This document shows positions 1-5,702 of a DNA stretch of 5,702 nt, piece by piece; the first letter of the stretch is position 1; each line of letters starts with the position of its first letter. The position numbers and the translations under genes are program-made. The notes beneath the pieces were generated by a model. The model was not told where the DNA came from. It saw only the letters and a program-made list of their open reading frames with translations, and ran no database searches. Source of the stretch: Desulfarculus sp. (GTDB lineage Bacteria; Desulfobacterota; Desulfarculia; Desulfarculales; Desulfarculaceae); contig JAIUYB010000182.1 of the NCBI GenBank assembly GCA_020216625.1, forward strand, positions 1-5,702, read 5' to 3'.

Positions 1-595
1 CGCGATCCAATTCGTCCGGACCTAGATGATAGCAGTCTAGGTAGACCTGGCCTTGCAGGGCGCGGTGGACCCCGCGCTTGAGAGACGCCAGGCGACCCGG
101 GGCGGTCAGATCGCCGCTCCAGAGATGGACCTGGCGCATTCCCGGCCGGCAACCGGCCCAGAGGTAGCCCCGCCGGCTGATGGCCAGGCGCCATTGGTCG
201 GAGCGGGGGTCCAGCCGGAAACGCAGGGGCTGGCCGCTGGAGCCTCCGGTGGCCTTGGCATAGGAGCCGAACGGCGGGGGATCGGCCCGGAAACGTTCCG
301 GGGTGGCCATGAGCTGGGAGCGGGTGATCACCGGCAGGGGCGAGAGGTCCCGGGCGCGGACGATATCCTCCACCGTCAGTCCGCTGGCGGCGAACCAGTC
401 GCGGTAAAAGGGCGTCCGGGCGCGGGCGTGGTTCAAAAGCCGCGCCAGCTCGCGCCACTGCCAGTCGGCCAGTCGGTCTGGAGTCCACCACTGGCTGGCG
501 TCCAGTTCGTGCTCCAGGCGGGGGGTGATGCGTCCCCGCAGGCGTTCATAGGCCGGCTGCACAAGACCCGACCAAAGTTGGGCGTAGAGGCTCAT
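1..595 (-). CDS. Phenylacetate-CoA ligase/CapK-like adenylate-forming enzyme, N-terminal 198 residues (3' end outside window)
   Basis: I translated this frame from ATG 595 to the left edge and found no stop, so the gene continues beyond the window. Full-length relatives have about 430-460 aa, so under half is visible. Seen: MSLYAQLWSGLVQPAYERLR at the start, LNHARARTPFYRDWF (54-68), which is the family's typical N-terminal block, LPVITRSQL (87-95), and the glycine/serine-rich nucleotide loop KATGGSSGQPLRF (114-126), equivalent to TSGSTG of acyl-CoA synthetases. Such enzymes adenylate a carboxylic acid and pass it to a thiol. The CapK-like branch is common in polysaccharide clusters, where the substrate is unknown; acyl decoration of the glycan is one possibility. 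GGGGAG lies eight bases before the ATG and the ligase gene ends 34 bases upstream. Downstream catalytic motifs are not visible, so activity cannot be judged. Confidence 0.9.
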   Translation of the reverse strand, partial: MSLYAQLWSGLVQPAYERLRGRITPRLEHELDASQWWTPDRLADWQWRELARLLNHARARTPFYRDWFAASGLTVEDIVRARDLSPLPVITRSQLMATPERFRADPPPFGSYAKATGGSSGQPLRFRLDPRSDQWRLAISRRGYLWAGCRPGMRQVHLWSGDLTAPGRLASLKRGVHRALQGQVYLDCYHLGPDELDR

Positions 596-603
596 GCCAG
601 CGA

Positions 604-609
604 CTCCCC
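604..609 (-). promoter_or_regulatory. Ribosome binding site of the CapK-like ligase gene
   Basis: GGGGAG on the minus strand, eight bases before ATG 595, in the 34-base gap after the O-antigen ligase-like gene. This gap is too short and lacks any hairpin I can see, so I take it as a within-operon spacer, not a terminator or promoter. Confidence 0.65.
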
Positions 610-629
610 GCCCGCCAAAGGCGTCTGGC

Positions 630-1901
630 TCACAGATGCCATAGCACCCTCAACGCCAGGTGCATGAAAACGATCCCGCCCGCGGTGATGGCCCCGGTGA
701 AGATGGTGTCCCGCCCCCGCCAGCCGGAGGGCACGCTGATCCCCTCCCGGGCCATGGCGTTCATCACCGCCACCAGCAGCCCCAAAAGAAGGAAGCTCAG
801 AAACTTGTAGGTCTGGCTGAGGAAAAAGGCGCAGACCAGCCAACCCATCAGGGCTCCCTGGATGGCGTCCAGGGCGCTCTCCAGTTTGGGCGGGGCGCGG
901 TCGGCCTGGCGCAGGGCGTTGATGTCGCGCATGGCGGCCCAAAACAGGGCCACCCACGCCAATCCCCCCACGAAACCGGCCTCGGCGATGACCAGGATGA
1001 AGGAGTTGTGGGCGGTGTGATGATCTGTCTCGGTGATGCGACCCATGCCCACCTCGTACTTGGGGTTGGCCTTGAAAAGATTCAGGCCGTAGGACCAATG
1101 ATCCAGGCGGGAGCGGGCGGAGGTCTCCTGGGTGGAGATTTCTCCCATGCGGGGAATGGCCATCAGGAAGGACAGCACCAAGAGCAGGCCGAAGACTCCG
1201 GCCAGGGTGCCCACGCGTTTTTGCAGATAGAACCAGGAGACGGCGGCCAGGCCCAGGATGCCTCCCCGGGAGCGGGTGTAGGCGATGCCAGCCACCAGGG
1301 GCACCAGAAGGATCACGCCCGGCAGCCAGGAGCGGGAGAGGAAGTGGCGATGGAAGGTGGGCAGCAGGAAGGCCACCATGGGCACCATGTTCAGGGCCAT
1401 GTCGTTGGGGTCGGCGAAGATGCCAATGCCACGGGCCTGCAAGACCGCCGTCTCGCCGGAGATGTCGTTGCGCATCAAGGCCTCGCCGCCCACCAGACCG
1501 GCGCCGGTATAGTACATGTAGACGCTGTTGCCGGCCAGGAACAGGGCCATCCAGACCAGCATCCAGGTGAAAAGGCGGACCTTGGGCCAGGTGTCCACCG
1601 TCAGCACGATCAGGAAATAGACGACGATCACCTTGCCGAAAATCTGGATGGTGTTGATGGCCCCGCCGAACCAGAGGTTGGCGATCTGGGACATGATCAA
1701 GGTTGCCCAGAAGACCAGCACCAACTTGTTGAGCACCGAGCGCCGGAACTTGTCGGCTTGGAAGGAGCCCTCCAAAAACACCGCGGCCACCGATAACGCG
1801 GCCAGCACGTCGATGATGGGCCAACCCCGGATGTCCTCGATGAACTCCTGCGGTCGCAGGAAGATCATGGCCACGTAGAGCAGGGTGAGAAAGTAGCCCA
1901 T
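630..1901 (-). CDS. Exosortase-associated O-antigen ligase/Wzy-like membrane protein
   Basis: Polytopic inner-membrane protein of the Wzy/WaaL class, which joins or polymerises undecaprenyl-linked glycans on the periplasmic side. 423 aa from ATG 1901. The frame runs open for another 139 codons upstream, but that part lies inside epsI in another frame and is Pro/Arg/Gly rich, whereas the sequence from MGYFLTLLYV on is typical membrane protein, so ATG 1901 is chosen. Seen: about ten hydrophobic segments, RPQEF (16-20), IFADPNDMALN (161-171), the AYTRSRGG block (207-214) with Arg210 and Arg212, and the periplasmic AHNSFILVIAEAGFVGG (297-313) with His298. Arg and His at these positions match the ligase fold family. 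The FADPND and RSRGG pattern is what I associate with exosortase-locus members proposed as protein O-glycosylation ligases. Only a weak ribosome site (GAGCG) precedes the ATG, eight bases after the epsI stop, so translation probably depends on coupling. Polymerase or ligase cannot be separated here. Confidence 0.92.
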   Translation of the reverse strand: MGYFLTLLYVAMIFLRPQEFIEDIRGWPIIDVLAALSVAAVFLEGSFQADKFRRSVLNKLVLVFWATLIMSQIANLWFGGAINTIQIFGKVIVVYFLIVLTVDTWPKVRLFTWMLVWMALFLAGNSVYMYYTGAGLVGGEALMRNDISGETAVLQARGIGIFADPNDMALNMVPMVAFLLPTFHRHFLSRSWLPGVILLVPLVAGIAYTRSRGGILGLAAVSWFYLQKRVGTLAGVFGLLLVLSFLMAIPRMGEISTQETSARSRLDHWSYGLNLFKANPKYEVGMGRITETDHHTAHNSFILVIAEAGFVGGLAWVALFWAAMRDINALRQADRAPPKLESALDAIQGALMGWLVCAFFLSQTYKFLSFLLLGLLVAVMNAMAREGISVPSGWRGRDTIFTGAITAGGIVFMHLALRVLWHL

Positions 1902-1909
1902 GGCGGCGC

Positions 1910-2569
1910 TCAGCGTTCCACGCCGGGCAGCAGGCGCTCCAGGGCCGGGATCAGGGCCTCGGCCATCTGGAGCTGGGCGGCCAGAACCCGCGCGTCCCCG
2001 GAAGCAAGCGGGCTGGTCAGGCGCACCAGGGCTCCGTCGGTGCGTTGTCGCCGCAGGCCGTCCAACACCAGGAACAGGCGGTCCAGGTATTCGTTGGCCT
2101 CCACCCGCCCCCGGCCCTGGTACCAATAGAGCACGCTCATGCGGTCCAGGGCCTGGCCGATGACCAGATGATTCACCGGACGCGGCCCCTGGGGGGAGGG
2201 AACCTCCACCAGATCGCGGCTCATGATCCGCCACCCCGCGCCCGGCAGGCAATGACGAGGCGAGTGGATGATGGCGCCTTCCACCTGCAGGCCGAAATAG
2301 GCGGCGAACAGGGCGCAAACCTGGCCTTGGGCGTCGATGTAGTTGCGCAGGAGGTAATCTTGGGGTTTGAGCAGGTCCAAGGTGGCCTGGTCCAGGGCCA
2401 CATCCGGCCCCACCCCGCGCCAGGGGCCCAGGGCCACCGGCAGGTCCGCCAGGGGGGCCACGAGCTGGCGGGGCCGCACCTGGCTGCCCAAATGGGCCAG
2501 GACCAGGGCCAGCAGCATCAGGCCGGCCGCCATGAGCAGCCAGAGGCCGGTACGCCCCCTAGCCGGCAT
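1910..2569 (-). CDS. epsI: EpsI family protein (DUF3485), exosortase partner
   Basis: Partner protein nearly always encoded next to, or fused to, exosortases; needed for exopolysaccharide production in the system where the name arose, with unproven biochemistry. 219 aa. Seen: an N-terminal membrane anchor (about 9-28) preceded by Arg residues, so the rest is probably periplasmic; ALGPWRG (46-52); DYLLRNYID (71-79); the family signature HSPRHCLPGAGW (102-113) with Cys107; VLYWYQGRGR (146-155); and DGALVRLTSP (178-187). All expected blocks are present and the length is normal for the stand-alone form. The start is supported by GGGAGG six bases upstream and by the eleven-base overlap with the exosortase gene. 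The next gene begins eight bases after its stop. The conserved His-Cys block looks like a catalytic or metal site, but that is inference. Confidence 0.94.
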   Translation of the reverse strand: MPARGRTGLWLLMAAGLMLLALVLAHLGSQVRPRQLVAPLADLPVALGPWRGVGPDVALDQATLDLLKPQDYLLRNYIDAQGQVCALFAAYFGLQVEGAIIHSPRHCLPGAGWRIMSRDLVEVPSPQGPRPVNHLVIGQALDRMSVLYWYQGRGRVEANEYLDRLFLVLDGLRRQRTDGALVRLTSPLASGDARVLAAQLQMAEALIPALERLLPGVER

Positions 2570-3446
2570 GGCGGGCCTCCCGGGGATCGCTCAGGCGCCG
2601 CAAGAGCGCGGTCAGGCCGGCCAGCACCAGAAAGGCCACCATGAAGACCAGCCAGCCCACGGTGTCGTGCATGGTGCCCTCCAGGGTGTCCACCCCAAAA
2701 GACTCGGCCAGCAACCCGGCGATCATCACCCGGGCGGCGTTGGTGGCCACCGCCACCGGCGGCACCAGAACCACCACCACCAGTTTGAGCCATCGGTTGG
2801 GCAGCATCAGATAGGCCAGGATCACCCCGGCGGCCAACAGCGAGATCAGGCTGCGGATGCCGGAGCAGGCATCCACCACGTCCAGGATCACGCTGGGCAG
2901 GTGCAGCACGTTGCCCTCCACCAGCACCGGAACCCCGAACAGGCGGATGCCCTCGCCGGCCAGGCGGGCCGCCACCAGGCGCAAGGGGAAGGCCGCCGCG
3001 TCATAGACCATGTAGGGCAGCGGGACCATCAGGAGTAGGTAGAGGAAGGCGAAGGCGGTGCGCCGGGCCACCGGCCAGCCCCAGCGCAGCAGGCACAGGC
3101 CCCAGAGCACCGGAATCAGGCTGACCCGGCGCAGGAAAAACTCGTGGGCCTGCTGTCCCACCAGCCAGACCAAGAGCCCCAAGGCTATCACCACCAGGCC
3201 CCAGGGGTTGGGACCGGCGACCAGGCGGGCCAAGATTTGGCGTTGGCGCCAGATCAGGTAGCCCGAAACCAGGGGGACCAAAAAGCCATGTGAGTAATTG
3301 GGGTCGCGCCACCAGTTTTGGACCATGGAGGCGACCACCGGCAGATAGATCCAGACCAGCAAGCCGGCCGCCGCCAACAGGCCGGCCCACTCCAGGGCGC
3401 CACGGCCCTGGCGCGCCTCGCCCAACGTCGACGCCGCCGCGGTCAT
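2559..3446 (-). CDS. Exosortase (EpsH family, transpeptidase-like membrane protease)
   Basis: Multi-pass inner-membrane cysteine enzyme thought to cut C-terminal sorting signals (PEP-CTERM type) of exported proteins and pass them to an acceptor. 295 aa with about eight hydrophobic segments. Seen: the N-terminal YSHGFLVPLVSGYLIW block (51-66), the VPLPYMVYD segment (141-149), and the three proposed catalytic residues: Cys194 in DACSGIRSL (192-200), Arg239 in TNAARV (235-240) and His260 in MHDTVGWLVF (259-268). All are intact, so the enzyme should be active. The start ATG overlaps the sugar transferase stop by four bases, and the stop overlaps the next gene by eleven, which suggests translational coupling on both sides. 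The upstream purine signal is a run of eight G bases rather than a clean Shine-Dalgarno. An adjacent EpsI gene is the usual partner. The exosortase subclass and its recognised sorting motif cannot be assigned by eye, and no substrate gene is in the window. Confidence 0.96.
   Translation of the reverse strand: MTAAASTLGEARQGRGALEWAGLLAAAGLLVWIYLPVVASMVQNWWRDPNYSHGFLVPLVSGYLIWRQRQILARLVAGPNPWGLVVIALGLLVWLVGQQAHEFFLRRVSLIPVLWGLCLLRWGWPVARRTAFAFLYLLLMVPLPYMVYDAAAFPLRLVAARLAGEGIRLFGVPVLVEGNVLHLPSVILDVVDACSGIRSLISLLAAGVILAYLMLPNRWLKLVVVVLVPPVAVATNAARVMIAGLLAESFGVDTLEGTMHDTVGWLVFMVAFLVLAGLTALLRRLSDPREARHAG
2576..2581 (-). promoter_or_regulatory. epsI: Ribosome binding site of epsI
   Basis: GGGAGG on the minus strand, six bases before ATG 2569 and inside the 3' end of the exosortase gene. 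It supports the overlapping start of epsI. Confidence 0.7.
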
Positions 3447-4885
3447 CGTCCACCCCCCCCGAAGAGCATGATCTTGACGGTCTGGAGCAGGATCATCAGA
3501 TCCATGCTCAGGCTGGAGTATTTGATGTAATACAGATCGTAGTTGAGCTTTTCCAGGGCGGCGGCCTCGGAGCTGCCGTAGGGGAAGCAGATCTGGGCCC
3601 AGCCGGTGATCCCGGGCTTGACGTTGTGACGCTCATTGTAATAGGGCAGGCGCTGGTTGAGCCGCTCCACGAAATGCGGGCGTTCCGGGCGCGGGCCCAC
3701 GAAGCTCATGTCGCCCTTGAGCACGTTGTACATCTGGGGCAGTTCGTCCAGACGAAGCTTGCGCAGCACCCGGCCCAGGCCGGTGACCCGCTGGTCGTTC
3801 TCCACCGCCCAGACCGGGCCGGACTCGGCCTCGGCGTTGTGCACCATGGTGCGGAACTTGTACATGGTGAAGACGCGGTTGTTCTGGCCCACCCGCTCTT
3901 GGCGGAAGATCACCGGGCCCCGGCCGGAAAGGCGCACCAGGACCGCCGTCAGGGCGATCAGGGGAAGGGAGAGGAGCAAACCCACCAGGCTGCATGCCAC
4001 GTCGGTGGCCCGCTTGGAGAGCTGGCGCCAGGCCCCGGTCTGGAAGCCGGGGGAGAAGATCAGCCAACTAGGGCTGATGCGGTCGGCCAGGATGCGGCCG
4101 GCGATGTTCTCCATGAAATCCTCGCCGCGCAGGATGGGCAGGCCCAGCATCCGGCAGCGCAGGAGCTCCTCCAGGGGCATGCGCTGGCGTTTCTCGTCCA
4201 TGGCCACCACCACCAACTGCACGTGATGATGGCGCACCAGACCGGTCAACTCGCTGGGGTCGCGCCGCAGGTCGGCCTTCAGCAGCCGGGACCAGGCCCG
4301 CAGCAGGTTGGGTTGGCCGTCGCGGCTGTCCTCGTCGCTTCGCTCGTGGCCGGGGTCGGCTTCCATGTCCAGGATGCAGACCACGTTGTAGATGTTGTCG
4401 GACCGGCTGACGACCTCCTCCAGGATGGCGTCGGCCAGCGAGCCGGAGCCCACCAGCATGAGGCGGGTGGCGAAGAGCTTCTGGCTCAAGGCCCAGCGGT
4501 AAAGACCCCGCCAGATCAACACCAGGCCCAGGATCAGGCCAAAGGAGAGGATGAGCACGCCGCGGCCCAGAAACAGGCGCGGATAAAGGTAGTAGATCAT
4601 GGATAGCCCCAGGGCGCCCAGGGCCAGGGCCTGCACCACCCGGGCCACGGTCCAGAGGAAGGGCCGGGCCATGCGGAAATTGTGCAGGTCGGAATAGTAG
4701 AAGGCCACTTCCAGCACCAGGGGCACCAAGACGATGCGGTGCCAGGAATAGCGCCAGGTGAAGATCTCCTCGGGATCGCCGGTGCGCAGGTAGACCGCCA
4801 ACAGTGTCCCCACGCCCATCAGGACGAACTCGCCCACGATGAACCCAATCTGGTAGGGGGACGGCCGGCTGGAAGGCACCTGCAT
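3443..4885 (-). CDS. Polyprenyl-phosphate sugar phosphotransferase, EpsB/WcaJ type (exopolysaccharide initiation)
   Basis: Inner-membrane initiating enzyme that moves a sugar-1-phosphate from a nucleotide sugar to undecaprenyl phosphate. At 480 aa it has the full length of the large family form. Seen: four hydrophobic segments (about 13-33, 50-65, 79-98, 107-127), a degenerate Rossmann-like middle domain starting RLMLVGSGSLADA (141-153), then the catalytic domain. That domain has KRATDV (291-296), a further membrane helix (297-316), PVIFRQERVGQ (324-334), YKFRTM (342-347), LRLDELPQMYNVLKGDMS (377-394) with the Asp380-Glu381 pair, FVGPRP (395-400) and KPGITGWAQ (423-431). The middle domain resembles the exosortase-locus subfamily, including the LPILRGEDFMENIAGRI stretch (249-265). 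An acidic, charged insert lies at 173-190. The start is fixed by a strong GGAGGG nine bases upstream, inside the last codons of the ATPase gene. The stop overlaps the exosortase start (ATGA). The sugar used cannot be read from sequence. Confidence 0.96.
   Translation of the reverse strand: MQVPSSRPSPYQIGFIVGEFVLMGVGTLLAVYLRTGDPEEIFTWRYSWHRIVLVPLVLEVAFYYSDLHNFRMARPFLWTVARVVQALALGALGLSMIYYLYPRLFLGRGVLILSFGLILGLVLIWRGLYRWALSQKLFATRLMLVGSGSLADAILEEVVSRSDNIYNVVCILDMEADPGHERSDEDSRDGQPNLLRAWSRLLKADLRRDPSELTGLVRHHHVQLVVVAMDEKRQRMPLEELLRCRMLGLPILRGEDFMENIAGRILADRISPSWLIFSPGFQTGAWRQLSKRATDVACSLVGLLLSLPLIALTAVLVRLSGRGPVIFRQERVGQNNRVFTMYKFRTMVHNAEAESGPVWAVENDQRVTGLGRVLRKLRLDELPQMYNVLKGDMSFVGPRPERPHFVERLNQRLPYYNERHNVKPGITGWAQICFPYGSSEAAALEKLNYDLYYIKYSSLSMDLMILLQTVKIMLFGGGGR
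3453..3460 (-). repeat. Run of eight G bases at the sugar transferase/exosortase junction
   Basis: On the minus strand eight G bases encode part of the Gly-Gly-Gly-Gly-Arg tail of the sugar transferase and end six bases before the exosortase ATG. It may act as a poor purine-rich ribosome site. A change in tract length would shift the last residues and stop of the sugar transferase and break the ATGA overlap with the exosortase start. Whether it varies is unknown. Confidence 0.7.
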
Positions 4886-4890
4886 TTGGT

Positions 4891-5702
4891 CTAGCCCTCC
4901 ATTTCCGCGCCGCCGCCCACGGCGGTGGCGTCCACCACCGCGTTATCGGCGTCGTTGAGCACTATGCCGATGATTTTTTCTTCCGGCAGGGCGCGCAGAC
5001 TACGCAGCACCAGCTCGCGGTCGGTTTCGCCGGTGAGCACCACGAAGACGATGGCCTCCACCAGCCGGGCCAGGACCTGGGGATCGTCGAAGGCCTGGAT
5101 GGGCGGAGTGTCCAGCAAGATGAAGCGGTCGCGATAGCGGGCCCGCAGTTCGGTCACCAGGCCGGCCATCTTGTCGGTGGAAAGAATCTCGGCCGGGCGC
5201 TGGGAGGGGTTGCCGGCCGGGATCACGGTCAGCTTCTCCACCGGAGTGCGGTGGATGATGCTGGGCACCGAGGCCCCGCGCTCCAGGAAGTCGGTCAGGC
5301 CGGGGTGGCGGGGCACCTGCAGGAGGTGATGGATGGCCGGGTCGGTCAGGTGGCAGTCCAGGATCATCACGAACTGCTGCAGTCCGCGGGCGAAGGAGAT
5401 GGCCAGGTTGGTGGTCAAGAGGCTGCGGCCTTCCTGAGGGGCGGCGCTGGCGATCATGATGGCGCGCGGCGGCTCACCGTGGAAGGGGAACAGAAGCTGG
5501 GAGCGCAGGATGTCGATGCGCTTGGCCTCGGGGCTGCCAGGGGCGAAATAGCTGAACAGGCGGTTTTCCTCGGCCAGGCGCGGATCCAGCCCGCCCGGGG
5601 CCGGGGCGGGCATCACGACCTTGCGCCCCGGCTGCCCGGGGCCGCCGGTCCCCACGCCCGGGGACTCCACGCCACCGGGACGGTTGGCCAGGTTGAGATT
5701 GC
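4891..5702 (-). CDS. CpsD/CapB-like P-loop ATPase of an exopolysaccharide/exosortase locus (5' end probably outside window)
   Basis: Cytoplasmic MinD/ParA-like ATPase related to the bacterial tyrosine kinases that control polysaccharide chain assembly. Residues are numbered from a GTG at 5670, which gives 259 aa. Seen: a Pro/Gly-rich N-terminal stretch (1-30), a helical lead-in with IDILRSQL (52-59), a Walker A-like loop AAPQEGRS (76-83), Walker A' VMILDCHLTDP (101-111), and Walker B FILLDTPP (183-190). Layout matches the family, but Walker A Lys is Arg82 and the second Asp of Walker A' is His107. The C-terminus has no tyrosine cluster; the only tyrosines are near 41 and 179. No membrane segment is visible, so any Wzc-like membrane partner would be a separate protein. 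The frame stays open from 5670 to 5702 (reading NLNLANRPGG), so the true start is probably upstream. GTG 5670 and ATG 5613 are the in-window alternatives; the ATG has a modest AAGG five bases before it. It ends five bases before the sugar transferase. Family assignment is firm; kinase activity is doubtful. Confidence 0.85.
   Translation of the reverse strand, partial: NLNLANRPGGVESPGVGTGGPGQPGRKVVMPAPAPGGLDPRLAEENRLFSYFAPGSPEAKRIDILRSQLLFPFHGEPPRAIMIASAAPQEGRSLLTTNLAISFARGLQQFVMILDCHLTDPAIHHLLQVPRHPGLTDFLERGASVPSIIHRTPVEKLTVIPAGNPSQRPAEILSTDKMAGLVTELRARYRDRFILLDTPPIQAFDDPQVLARLVEAIVFVVLTGETDRELVLRSLRALPEEKIIGIVLNDADNAVVDATAVGGGAEMEG
4895..4900 (-). promoter_or_regulatory. Ribosome binding site of the sugar transferase gene
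   Basis: GGAGGG on the minus strand, nine bases before ATG 4885. It lies within the last coding triplets of the upstream ATPase gene (Glu-Gly-stop). It is the strongest Shine-Dalgarno in the window and decides the start at MQVPSS. Confidence 0.8.

Noticed and set aside
596..629. Possible terminator between the ligase-like and CapK-like genes
   Set aside because: No stem-loop with a T-run is visible in the 34 bases; a ribosome site is there instead.
53..667. Plus-strand frame of 204 codons at the left edge
   Set aside because: It is antisense to the CapK-like gene, whose minus-strand translation shows clear family motifs.
660..1796. Plus-strand frame of 378 codons antisense to the ligase-like gene
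   Set aside because: Gly/Gln/His-rich composition with no motif; it is the antisense shadow of a well supported membrane protein.
592..1824. Long minus-strand frame (410 codons) over the O-antigen ligase-like gene
   Set aside because: It is a shifted frame of the membrane protein, rich in Gly, Arg, His and Pro, with no domain pattern; high G+C removes stops.
1902..2318. In-frame N-terminal extension of 139 residues to the ligase-like protein
   Set aside because: It lies inside epsI in another frame, is Pro/Gly/Arg-rich and non-hydrophobic, and the natural protein start with a membrane segment is at 1901.
1250..4540. Recurring short strings such as CCAGGCCCAGGAT at distant places
   Set aside because: They fall at unrelated coding positions and follow from G+C-biased codons for Leu, Gly and Ala; no spaced or extended repeat.
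3290..4606. Plus-strand frame of 438 codons antisense to the exosortase 5' end and sugar transferase
   Set aside because: Very rich in His, Gln, Gly and Ala and crosses the junction of two real genes; a G+C-driven shadow, not a His-rich metal protein.

Overview
The window holds six protein genes on the minus strand, packed end to end with gaps or overlaps of a few bases (the largest gap is 34 bases). It is part of an exopolysaccharide/exosortase operon of the kind called the PEP-CTERM/EPS locus. The DNA is strongly G+C rich (about two thirds by eye), and third codon positions are almost always G or C. This is why long shadow reading frames occur in every other frame. The gene set points to a Gram-negative, envelope-building bacterium. 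I would guess Desulfobacterota (former Deltaproteobacteria) or another proteobacterial-type lineage, but nothing here proves the taxon.

In the direction of transcription (high to low coordinates) the genes are: (1) a CpsD/CapB-like P-loop ATPase related to exopolysaccharide tyrosine autokinases, with its frame open to the right edge; (2) a polyprenyl-phosphate sugar phosphotransferase of the EpsB/WcaJ type; (3) an exosortase; (4) an EpsI-family (DUF3485) protein; (5) a multi-pass O-antigen ligase/Wzy-like protein of the exosortase-associated type; (6) the first 198 codons of a phenylacetate-CoA-ligase/CapK-like adenylate-forming enzyme, cut by the left edge.

Proposed joint role (inference from families and order): the sugar transferase loads the first sugar phosphate onto undecaprenyl phosphate, and unseen glycosyltransferases extend it. 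The ligase/polymerase-like membrane protein joins the glycan to a chain or acceptor, and the ATPase helps control assembly or export. The exosortase, with EpsI, processes sorting-signal proteins at the outer face of the inner membrane. The CapK-like protein may activate an acid that modifies the glycan. No exosortase substrate, flippase or outer-membrane exporter lies inside the window.

The most notable departures from expectation are in the ATPase: the Walker A lysine is arginine, the Walker A' second aspartate is histidine, and there is no C-terminal tyrosine cluster. There is also a run of eight G bases exactly at the sugar transferase/exosortase junction. I see no promoter, terminator, RNA gene, mobile element or CRISPR array.
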